Source of the DNA: Lingula anatina
Lineage: Eukaryota; Brachiopoda; Lingulata; Lingulida; Lingulidae
Assembly (NCBI RefSeq): GCF_001039355.2
Contig: NW_019773514.1
Location: 1,121,863-1,185,862, forward strand
Direction: 5' to 3'
Length of the DNA stretch: 64,000 nt
Part shown: in pieces, positions 34,064 through 46,400 of the stretch
Numbering within the stretch: the stretch's first letter is position 1
Layout of the letters: each line of letters opens with the position of its first letter
Made by a program: the position numbers and the translations under genes
The notes under the pieces: model-generated
What the model was told of the DNA's origin: nothing
The model's database searches: none
Seen by the model: only the letters and a program-made list of their open reading frames with translations

Positions 34064-37000
34064 TTTTAAGGTTGGTTAACCTGACCGATCTACAGACGGG
34101 TCTGTCTTACATCACGACGTGGGTTAATCTGGTTATTTACACCTACTCAGCGTCTGACCTATTTTAATGTGTGTCCATGTTAAAATGCGACGCAAGTGAC
34201 GGAGGTTTGTTGTTGTTGAGGATTTTACGAATAAAAGAAAATACATTGAAAGGAGTAATTCAGTTTATTTAAAACACAAAGAGACCGTGCATTGTAAGGA
34301 ACCGAGGGAAAGCAAACTGAAGAATTGTCTGCAGAAGTGGACGCATTAAATCTTGAACGATTAAAATATGAAGATTAATGGGGTGACAACTCTTCGTGAG
34401 AGTTCTATATTTCACAATAAATACATTGTAAACAACTCATAGAAATATAATATATTCTATTTTACCACAAAAACGGCACTTATAATAGCAATTATTTCGA
34501 AATCTGTGTTTGTCACTGGACCACGTGACCTCCATAGCTGGCTATACTCTGTAATTATCTCTGAAGAGATTATTACAAGAAACAGACACACACTTAAAAA
34601 AAAACAGGTACAAACTTTGAATGTAGAAATGGATTCATTAACCATTGTAAGTATGGGGAAATTATCGTTTACCCCAGGATTTTTTTCCAAAATGAACAGT
34701 TATTATCCTTTTAAATACTGAATCTGACCGGCAGGTCTGATAAATATGACAAATATCGCTAGACCAACGAACTCGTGGTGCAAATAACAAACTCCGACAA
34801 CTCGTGGAAAAACCTTACATATACTGTAGAAATAGGCCTAGCGTTGTCTATTTGTCCATATCAGACCGATAATTTTGCTTAGGTCTTCAAGCCACAATCT
34901 TGAAATATTTGTTATTTTAATTGTAGATTATAAAATGTTCATTCAATTTGTATAATGGTATAATTCTGAAAAGTATACACCAGAGTTTGAAATCACCCAC
35001 TCAGTTTCGGGGACGTAAGCACATCATTTTTCACGAGCATTTTCGGTAATTTCACGTAATGTCTCTTTGTATAGTTTGTAACTCTTCATGATACGTTGCG
35101 TAAAGTCTAAAGAAGTCCGGACTCTTAAGGTTCAATTTACAATATAATGTAAATATATGTATGTAATAATATATATGTAGCTAAAGTTTATTCAGGATGT
35201 AAATTAAAAGCCAAACGTGTTCTGAGATTTTTATGCATTTAAAGTGTAAAAACAATTTCACGTTGAACCGCTAACGTACAGTGATACTTGTCTGTCAAGT
35301 TTCTTAGTCGCCTTTTATCTATTTTGGATTATTTGGATATATGTACTTATATTTACTAAAAGACAACTCTTTTTTTCTGACAAAATTTTTGTCTACTTTT
35401 ATTTCTTTTTTCTGTTAACACTGTTTCATCTTACAAGGCGTGGCCAATGAAGGCCTTCTGAAGTATCACACACCGCCACAGTAATGAGACCAGGAATCAC
35501 TGGCAAACCACTGGCAACAATACATCTCTCTGAACAGTACAAATCAAAGCTTAGCCCCACCCTTGGCGTTCCTTTATTCAGCTCTAGATACTTTGAAACA
35601 AACGTGACATAACTAAACAACGTAACAAACCATTTGAGCTCATAATATTAATTACATTTCCCTTCATTTATGGACTACCAGTCCTCTTTGAAATAAGTAA
35701 ATAAACAAACTCAGTGCTTCCTGACATCAAATTCAATGTGCTAAGAAATCATCAGAAATATATCATATACTTGCTTCCTCACTCTAATTCACTTTTCTCT
35801 TTTTTCAAACAAAAGTTTCACCATATGCAGAAAGGTGATATACCAAATGTAGAACTACGTGTCACCTCATCTCTGGCGAATTCACCCTTCTCCTCTGTTA
35901 CAGTCAATGTGGTCTGTTGAATATCTTGAACTCTTTCTTTCAGTCCTTTATAATGAATGTGAACAGTCTGTGATAATGAATATGCTGGGCTGAATATTTT
36001 TTTAATCTTGACTTTCTTTGCCCTTTAATGAATTTTGCCAGGAACTGTGTACAAATGCTTGGTGTGTGCAGATAGAAAAGAAAATGCCCATGTTCAAAGT
36101 ACGGCTCCAGTCAAGTAGTGTCTGTGTAAGGCAGTGATGAAGCTGGGGATGCCAGGACCTTGATCCCACAAAATAACTTTCACTTAAACTAAATTCTTCT
36201 AAACCAATTCAGTTCAAGATAACATCTATAGTAGTCCACTGAAATAAGGTACAAAGTAATGTCCTGACATATCTGACATGTCTTTCTTGATATAAAACAG
36301 GCACAATATTTCATTTATGAGACAAAGGCCAATATACCCAGGCTTTAGAAGGCAACGGCTTTAGTTCCAATGTTACTTGGGGCTCCAGTTGTTCTGTGAG
36401 ACAGACACATGGTCCTACTGACAAATGCTGGGGACAAGGTTTTACAGTGATACTGCAATGGGGAGAGAATACATTGTTGCAATAATTGCCTTTCATAAAG
36501 ATGGTTCATCTGTTTGTCTCATACACTAGCAATCTGTCCAATGTGGATATAAGGAGTGTAAGTAAAGCACAGAATGAAAAATCCAATGGATTCTGTAACA
36601 TGTGTACATAACGTGCAAGGTAGATACACTTATTCCCTTGGGATAGGAACAAAGAGAATATTAGGGATTTCTGTAAATACTTCATTTAGTCCTTTTTTTA
36701 ATGAAGCAGAGGTTAGTAGCATTTGATAACATGGTGAGAGGATTTCTCATGTTGGTTGTGTTGGTTCATGAACACTTAGTGTACAGACACTTCAACCAGA
36801 GTCTTGATAACTAACTAACATCACAGAGAACACAGCATGGACAATGACAACTGTTCCAGTGCCATGAACCAATGAATACAGCATATCTGTGAATGATATA
36901 GATGACTGCTTCATACTGTATATTAGTCAGAAAGTTAATATGGCTGTAAGTAGTCTCAGCAACAATTCTCAATGACACTGTGTTGTCATCAAAAAGACAA

Positions 37001-37260
37001 CAGTACTGCAAGACTTTGGTTGTTAAACTGCCATCAAATTAGTCTTTAGATATCATGTATTTTAATAAATGTCTACATGTTAATGAGAATTTTTGTTCTG
37101 GCTGTAAGAAAACAATCAATTAATGGTATATGATTCCATGAATTCAGAGTTTTTGACCCAAAGGTCCCATAGCTTTAGCTTCCTGCAGGTGCAGAGGGCA
37201 TCCCCCTCTGGCCACACTGGCACATACTCCGTTCTTTGACCTCATTCTGGTGACCCATGG
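34064..37260. other. Intergenic: CYP20A1 upstream region and OXSR1 3' flank
   Basis: Both neighbours are on the minus strand, so this 3.2 kb should hold the OXSR1 3' UTR and the CYP20A1 promoter. No TATA box or CpG-rich start is obvious upstream of 34063. AATAAA-type signals in gene sense occur near 35573 and 35397, but none can be assigned. Repeat family E occupies 34385-34715. Confidence 0.5.
34385..34715 (-). repeat. Dispersed repeat family E, inverted copy
   Basis: Reverse complement of 22340-22660: 'cacgtgacctccata', an A run in place of the T run and 'ccattgtaagtatgggga'. The copy lies about 320 bases upstream of the CYP20A1 start codon. Confidence 0.6.
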
Positions 37261-37389
37261 CTAAGAGGCTGGGTTGGGTGTGGAGGGTTCAGAGTCTGTG
37301 GCAGCTTCTGAAGCATCGCTGAGAGTTAACTGGGCAAAGCCTATCAGAGATTTGTCATCTGGAACCTCATTGGGACCACATCCAGAGTT
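37261..37389 (-). CDS. OXSR1: OXSR1 terminal coding exon
   Basis: 42 codons and a TAG at 37261-37263. [24 protein letters not shown] corresponds to the vertebrate C-terminus, followed by about 18 extra residues ending PNPAS. The CA microsatellite at 37428-37463 lies in the upstream intron close to the acceptor. Confidence 0.92.
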   Translation of the reverse strand, partial: NSGCGPNEVPDDKSLIGFAQLTLSDASEAATDSEPSTPNPAS

Positions 37390-37424
37390 CTGGAATGGAG
37401 GAGATAACAGGAAGATCAGATACT

Positions 37425-37464
<40 letters not shown>

Positions 37465-40400
37465 CAAATGAGTGTCAAATTGTAGTAAAGATAATAAACA
37501 CAAGGGTGAACTTACTCACTGTGTGACTAATCACAGAAAGGCTAACAAATGGTCTCAATTTATTTTGCAAAACATTATTATATATATATATATTAATTGT
37601 TGCATAGAAAAATGCTTAAAAAGGGATATAAAAGTAAAGATGATTAAATCCATATGAAAAAAGAATGTCATCTTCCAATTTCACCATTTCTAATATCATG
37701 CAATATATGCTGCAATTCTTAAGGAACTTCAAAAAAAGGTTATATACAAATACACAATTGTTCAATTATATCAAATCACAGAATCTATGCCTTACTTCAT
37801 CTTTCTTGGATTCATTTGTGAGTTTTTAATTACCATTTTTAGTTAGTGACAAGAAAACTCAAATATATCATTTAGGCTATCCACCATGGAGACCCCTAGT
37901 GTCAACATTATGGCTGTGTTCACAACAAGTCCAACTTAAACCAGAGTTAACTTGCTGATGTCCTCTGGTGACCAGATTACATAGCAGTCCCATCTCCCAC
38001 CCTACAGCTGAATTAACAACTGGTGACAATAACCAATACATTTCCTGTCCAATTTGGTCATTATGTAAACACGGCCTTGGAAAATAAAGTTCCTACCAGT
38101 GCAAAGGTCAGGGACTTGCTGGCTGGAGGTTTGTCTAGAATCTTCTGAAGATTGGCTGCAACTGAAACATAAAGAATAATAATAATAATTATTATTATTA
38201 TGATAATAAGGTTCTGGGAAATGCTAAAATTCTACCGTAAGATTGACTGTTTTGCCAAGCCTTAAATACAATATATTACACAGCATATTTATGTAAAGTG
38301 AACCAGCAACTGTCTTGAGAGTGTGCTGAACCCTTTCCTCTCCTGGAGTTGTAAGAGAGTGATGTGCTGACCTTAACTACTATAATCTGCTTATTTTCTA
38401 AATTTCTGTATAAGCCATGAAGTCTTCATTTGGAAATAATCCAGCGGCTTCTCAAATAAAATTGACTGATATCATGATGCACTTTCAGTTTTTGTTTAGA
38501 TCTTGAAGGGGTTATCAATAAGGTTTGCAGCAAATTTAAAGTGTTTTATTTCAAAAACTATGTCATAGTTTGAATTGAAATTTAGTATATAAACTCTTTA
38601 TGTGGTACCACACACAACATTTATACTTCAATCACAAATATTCCATACTGTTATATTATATTATATTATTATTCTTAAATATGTTAGAAATTAATAGAAT
38701 ATGCACTGGGTATATATATAGCATCTGCATGAACTAATGATTGATTTCTCTATAAGACCAAGTATCAGTTTTTGTTTGTTCTTTAGTAAATATTTGATCA
38801 CATTTTAAAATGCATCTTATACATATAATTGTCATTTTGTCTCTCTCTGCTGTTTATCATGCATGTGATATTTCATGCTACACTACCATAATATGCTAAC
38901 ACCCAAGATGACACCCAAACCCAAGCACATCCAACTACTAATTATAAACAATCATCAACTGAATCGTTATTCATTGTGAAGGCGTACCAGTAGTTTGCAC
39001 ACCTGAAGAAGCACCTGTTTTGCTACTGCAAATTGTTTTCTTAGAATTTGTACAAGTAGATAGATGAGACAGTATCTACCAGAGTCGCGTTTTTTATGTG
39101 TTGTTGACTTTAAACTTTCAAAGGCAGTAAGATTTTTTTTATTAAATAAAGTTTTGATTCTAATTATCTTTAAATGCAATATCTTATTAACCACTTTATT
39201 TTTATATCCTAACTTTTTATAATTATCGTTACTTTTTTTCACTTTAAAGAGCCTCTTTGGTATTCAGATTTCTGATTTATATTTTGTACATATATAAGCT
39301 GAATATACATTATTAAACTATTATTATTATTAAATTATTTTTATTAATATAATAATAATTATTATTATTATTCAGTGTGTTGCAGGGAGAAAATGAAAAC
39401 AATGCTGCTTTTACAATAGAAAGAGGTTTCACTTTGATATCTGATTTATTAAGTTGAAACTTTTTGTTTTGTTTTGTCTTTTGGACACAGAGACACACAC
39501 CGGCAGATAACCCTTAGTGATGTACATACTAAATAGCACAACTATCTATCAAATATAACGTATTGTTACTGTATTCTTGAGATCAAACTATGGATATTCA
39601 ACAGCCAAGGCCAATGTGACAACTCACCCACAATAGTGTCCTTGCCATCCACCAGGCCTGCCTCCACCAGCTCTCTGGACACACTGTCTGCTGTGTCTAG
39701 AACAGAAATAACTAGACTATAACTACAGGTACAGGAGATATTACTATAGTGTCCTTGCCGTCCACTAGCTCTCTGGACACACTGTCTGCTGTGTCTGGAA
39801 CATAAATAACTAGACTATAACTACAGGTACAGGAGATATAACTATAGTGTCCTTGCCGTCCACTAGCTCTCTGGACACACTGTCTGCTGTGTCTGGAACA
39901 GAAATAACTAGACTATAACTACAGGTACAGGAGATATAACTACAGTGTCCTTGCCGTCCACTAGCTCTCTGGACACACTATCTGACGCGTCTGGAACAGA
40001 AATAACTCACTACTGGGACAGGAGGAACATGTAAAAGAGGGAGACAACAATTAACATGGATGGATGACATCAAAAGATGGACAAGTAAATCAATGGAAGA
40101 ATGCAAGAATGTCTGGAACAAAAATAACTTAACTTACCACTGGTACAGGAAACATTCAACAGTTTCCACCTCCATGACATTAGGCTAACTCAAACATTGG
40201 GAACTAAGAACAACAAACTAACTAATCCATGAATCAAATATGGCCGACCCACTTGAATGCTTGTTACGTAATCCATACAGGGAATCTATTCAGTGTCTAT
40301 TAGTATACTGTATAGATTAGACAGCTTTTTAGTGTGTCGCCATATTTGAGTCGTGGACTAGTTAATCTGCTGTTCTGAATGGAGCCTAACCAGTCCAAGC

Positions 40401-43400
40401 CAGGTCCTAACCAGTTCACAGTGTGGCCAGGCTGGATAGGGTAGACCCAGGTTAGAATAAATAATAACAAAATTTGCTCAACAAAGATATGACACGCATA
40501 GCACGCCTTTAATTATTATTTGTAACTGGTACATTATTTGAATACCAACAAATATTGGCAAATATTTTTCAGCATCATAAAAGCCATGCACTAATTTAAA
40601 ATTGATTAAAATGGTTCATAACTGATCAGTTGTGTGCTGACTTCACATAATCTTAAAAATATCATAAAGCATTTTAGCAGTTTTTGTTGATATGCAAACA
40701 CTGAATAAAGAATAAGCTGTTGTTAGAGAAAAACTGAATGGATGGAAACTACAAAGATGATACAAGTTTTCTTTCCAATCAAGCAACGAACAATTATATT
40801 TCAACAAAATTTGTTGAAACAGAGAATTTCTTCTCAATCAATTTTTCTTTTTCTTGTACTGTAAGGATAGTTTGCGCTGTCATCCTGACTCTGTACCCAC
40901 CTTGTCCTGTGGTGAAGTCAAACTTGATATCATTCAATTCTTTACTTTCATTCCTAAAAAAGAAAAATAATCTTTTACACAGACTGAAATTATCAGAAAT
41001 TATGTTTTCACTGAGATAACCCCAGCAGACAACTTATTACAGAAATATTATGAATTTTATCTTGGTGTGATGAATAATATGCACACAGATATAAAACTGC
41101 CTAAATTATTGAATATTTAAAATTTTAACTCAATTAACTTATTCTTTATAGACTGCACGTAATATCTCCGGATATAAAAAACTGACTTCCAAGTTATAGA
41201 TTTTGTAGCATCCTTGAACTGATTAATTTAGAAATTATCATAGTTCAACAATTCAGTGTTGGAATGTAATGTACAACAAAAATCCATACACTTACCGCAG
41301 TCTTAGCACCATACTGTATGTGACAATCACTTACCTCAGTCTTAGCACCATACTGTATGTGACAATCACTTACCTCAGTCTTAGCACCATACTGTATGTG
41401 ACAATCACTTACCTCAGTCTTAGCACCATACTGTATGTGACAATCACTTACCTCAGTCTTAGCACCATACTGTATGTGACAATCACTTACCTCAGTCTTA
41501 GCACCATACTGTATGTGACAATCACTTACCTCAGTCTTAGCACCATACTGTATGTGACAATCACTTACCTCAGTCTTAGCACCATACTGTATGTGACAAT
41601 CACTTACCTCAGTCTTAGCACCATACTGTATGTGACAATCACTTACCTCAGTCTTAGCACCATACTGTATGTGACAATCACTTACCTCAGTCTTAGCACC
41701 ATACTGTATGTGACAATCACTTACCTCAGTCTTAGCACCATACTGTATGTGACAATCACTTACCTCAGTCTTAGCACCATACTGTATGTGACAATCACTT
41801 ACCTCAGTCTTAGCACCATACTGTATGTGACAATCACTTACCTCAGTCTTAGCACCATACTGTATGTGACAATCACTTACCTCAGTCTTAGCACCATACT
41901 GTATGTGACAATCACTTACCTCAGTCTTAGCACCATACTGTATGTGACAATCACTTACCTCAGTCTTAGCACCATACTGTATGTGACAATCACTTACCTC
42001 AGTCTTAGCACCATACTGTATGTGACAATCACTTACCTCAGTCTTAGCACCATACTGTATGTGACAATCACTTACCTCAGTCTTAGCACCATACTGTATG
42101 TGACAATCACTTACCTCAGTCTTAGCACCATACTGTATGTGACAATCACTTACCTCAGTCTTAGCACCATACTGTATGTGACAAGAGGCAATTCCTGGAA
42201 TCACAGGTGAACAATTAGCAAATGTCATCAAATCATTGCATCAGAACCACTGACGGATTTAATGAGTTGAATTGTATATATTCTTGTTAAAGTTAAGAAT
42301 TCAGCTGTTAGTTCATAACTACATATACACATCAAGTGATAGTGTTATAGCCAAATTGATATAAGATTGTAAACAATGTACACAAATATATATTCACCAT
42401 GGTAACTATAATATTAGTATAACTTTAAACATGAAACACATTAAATACAAATTATCACTTCAATTTCATCAAGACTGTTGTAGGTGAAAGTTTTTCTCTA
42501 TTTTAAGCCAGTAATGACTTGGCTATGTGTTCAAATTGTTATTTTTGATATTATTATTAAAACACTGTGAAGACGTCCTCCCCAAAATAAAAGGAACACA
42601 AACTTTTTCACCACACACGCATGTTTTTGCTAAAAAAAGACAGCTGCTGGGCCAGAGGTGCAGCCAAATGAAAGCAGCAGTCAGCTGATGTGGCATTAAA
42701 AGTCTTGGTTTCTTTACTGAGGTTGGACTAGGCAAGGCATCATGTCTGCTGTGTACACACGTAGCCATGGAACAATTTATTTTTAACCATCAGAATTCAA
42801 CTGATTGCAGTAGATATCAGACCTGGTCATTATTCCCTGAAGTCCTGGTAATATCTCACATATGACACTTGCTGGACCAACAATCAATCTTGGGCTGGTA
42901 TTTTATGTATTAAGTAAAGTTTGCCAGGAGTTTCCTGTTTTGTTAAATAATTTCTATTTCTTATAAGGTATTTACAGGTATCCTGTACACCTCTGAAAAT
43001 ATCCCAATGTCATGTTTTTGTCTTACTTAGCTTTTTTATCTTTCCAAATGCAGACATTAAAAATGTCCCCTCAAATAAAGTGTATCTGATGTTCATATGA
43101 TATAGAAGAATAATTTTGAATATTACTGAGAACCTAAGAACCAGCACCAGCCCAGTATCCTTGGTCTTAGCCACACTCTATCAAACAATACTTTACCTGA
43201 TCGGCTGCCAAGTCCCCAGGGGCAGACGTCTGAGCCCCAGGGTCTGGCACACTAGATAGGACTGGGGGTATGGTAGCAGTGGGTGTAGTCGTGGGTTTGG
43301 CAGAAGAGGAGGAGGGGGGAGGGGACAATCCAGAGGCTGCCACACTAACCACAGGCGCAGGCAGAGGCGAGCTGGCCTGAAGAGCAGAAATATCCCATCA

Positions 43401-46400
43401 TGCAATGCAGTTTGTGTGGATGACATCGCTGTGAGTGCAAGCAGTATGCCTTTCCTTATTGCATTTAGTTGCAAAAATAGATGTTATGACTGAGGTTTGG
43501 AAATCATTTAAAATTAGCTTTAAATATTAGATTCAATACAACACTCAAGTTACTTATTCTGTCAACAACAAGTTAATAAACATTTAATTAAGTATAGGGT
43601 GATCAAAAAAATCAACAAAATGATGAAAAGTAATTATGTATATCATTGTATCTGCATGCTGTTAACAAATATCTATGGCTTATAAACACAATTTTCAAGG
43701 TTTAAAAAAAAAACCAGGAGTATAAGCAGCATCAACTAATAATTTAATATGTTATATGTCACATTTATAAAAATTAACCGTGCTATTAGGATTATCCATT
43801 TAAATGTAAAAATATGTTTTAAACAACTTTTTCTTCAAAAATTAACTAGCTTTTAAACTGAATTCAGTTAAAACAAAAGGAAATCAAATTAAATAAACTA
43901 AAAATTAAATTAACTTAAGAAGCAAACCACAGATGTCTATTAAAGGAATAATTTAGGACACTTATTAAAATAATCATTTGTAATTTTAAACTGAATTCAC
44001 ATAAAATATGCAAAAGGAATCAAATTAAATAAATTAAAAATTAAATAAACTAGTAAAAAGCAAACTACCAGACTAACCAAAAAAAGTCTACTTCAGGAAC
44101 AACTTAAACACTAATAAAAATCCAACTTCATAGATTTCAATTACACAAAACAAAGCTTTGATACAGACAGCAACAAACTCAACTGTTAATATTCATACAC
44201 AGCTGCTGATTACAAAACTTGCAAAACATGGAGGTGAGTGGCAAAAGCATGCTGTAGCAGATGTGCAATACAGTCATGACAATCAATAAATTATACCAAC
44301 ATGATAAATAAAATAAGTCTTACAAAGAAAAAATACATACTGGTTCAATCTCTTTCTGCACCGGAGTCTCTTCCTTGACACGTGGAGACTGAAAGAGAAC
44401 AATACAGACTAAACTGGTTTGTCCTACAAACGTCTTTGGACAAGTACAACTCATTTGCATGATTAAAATTTGGTGCTGATTTTGCTGCTAAGCATCATGT
44501 AAAATAGCATCAAAATTGATAAAATATCCCATTTTGTGCATCATTATTTGCTTTTCTGCAGGTTTATTAGCCTGGCAGCCAGGGGGAGATTCATATGATA
44601 CAGTGTAAGCTGGTTCACTGTGGAGGTGATCTCCTCACACACTATTATAAAAACAATAAAAACAATGGCATAATTTGTTTATATCTGGGTGTGTGGAAGT
44701 AGGTATCTCACAGTTGAAATAAGAAGTGGAATATGTAAAGAAACTATTTACATAAAGTCAACATAATATATGCACCACTGATAAATGAATAAAGATAACT
44801 GTCACTTTCAGAGCTCAGCATGCAGGGTTGTGTGTTGGCTACATTCTCCCTGATACAAACAACATCACTTTACATATGAGATTGGCTTTCTTTTTTATAG
44901 TAGATAAATTGTGCTAAATGTCATTTTCTGTAGTTATTAGATTTATCAAAAGATCAACTGAACAAGATGAAAGCTAAACAAATACGTCTTAACTGAAAAG
45001 CCAGCAACCTTTACTACCACATAAAATTGTAGCTCACTCCCATATGTGTACTTACCCTGTCAGACTGCTTGGCTAACTGACCCTCCTCTGAGTTCTCGTC
45101 CAGGTCATCATCTGACCACTCCCACGTGCCGTCTTTTGTCTTGTGCAGGCGTCCACTGGACCCAGGAACTCTCTTCACCTGAAGGTAGGAAAACAGACCA
45201 TCAATATTTACTTTGTTATCAACCGTTAGCATCTACACATCTCATATTGGCAGTCAGAGCCAAATTATGATTCTGATCCCCTTCCCTTGTTATCCATCTT
45301 GGGTCAAGTAAAGTCAAAATGGGCAAACTAAGTTTAAGTCCCACTGATGTGCGAATTTTAATCTGAAAAAAAAATCACACAAATATGTTATTTGGTCTGT
45401 GTTAAAAGTCACTTTCACATTTAGTTACAAGGTGTTAAAGTCTTTGCAATCACATGTTAATGTAAGACAGCCTCTATCTAACACACATTTGTTTGAACTG
45501 AAAGTCAACTGTACTAAAACAGTCATGTTTTTCTTTTGCTTTAAAAATATCTTGTAATGCCATTTTAATTTAATGTTTTAAAGTTTCAAAAAACGTTTAC
45601 AGGCACAAACATTCCATAAAACAAGAGGGCAACACAAGAGGTAGACACTAGGATGCTCCCCAGTAACTCCCCTGTGACACCCTGCATGTTGTTAGACACC
45701 CTGAAACTCAGGGGTCATTGGAAACTGTACTACTGCCATGCAGGCTACTGGGTCATGGTGACAGTTTCCAGAGCAGTGACCTTCAGGGTGCCAGGAGTAC
45801 CAATTGATTAATAGCTTTCACTGATAAATAACAACAATATAAGAAAGGTTCATTTGCTGCCATGTCTGATACAAAATGGAATTCAGTTTCTATTTTAGGG
45901 TGGTTTCAGGTGGTTTTAGACTATGTCTACCTATTCATGACATACATTGGAATTAATCAAAATAAAATTGTATTTCTCTCATATCACATGGAGGTAGCAA
46001 ACACACAAGATTTAATAACACTAAAAGGGCATCATGATTATCAGTGTGCCTACATCTACATCTACATCTCTACTGTAAAATGGCACTGAAAAATCCTGGT
46101 GCTGGTGAAATAATTAGATAACATCAAGAAGTCTTACACGACTCACATTTAAGTTCACAAATTACTTGGGAGAAAACATAATATCAACTCAACTTGAATG
46201 CAGATCTGAAGAGTTGAATGTTACTCCAACCTTTACTTCAAAAAATAAAGTGCTGTTTATTCTCAATTCATGAAGCTTTGTAAATTTTCCTTACCACACA
46301 CCTTGGATCATGTGCTTTGTATTACGGAAAAAGAAAATAAAAAACACATATTGTTTTCTTTTTACACAATTTTAGTTTTAATTTATTAACCATATACTGA

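Noticed and set aside
41288-42193. CRISPR-like array
   Set aside because: Units are contiguous with no variable spacers, and this is an animal intron.
41245-42231. Long open frames on both strands (over 300 codons) made of 13-residue repeats
   Set aside because: They exist only because the 39-bp unit is a multiple of three without stops. The sequence is an intronic repeat array, and the true coding frame of the founder exon is a different one.
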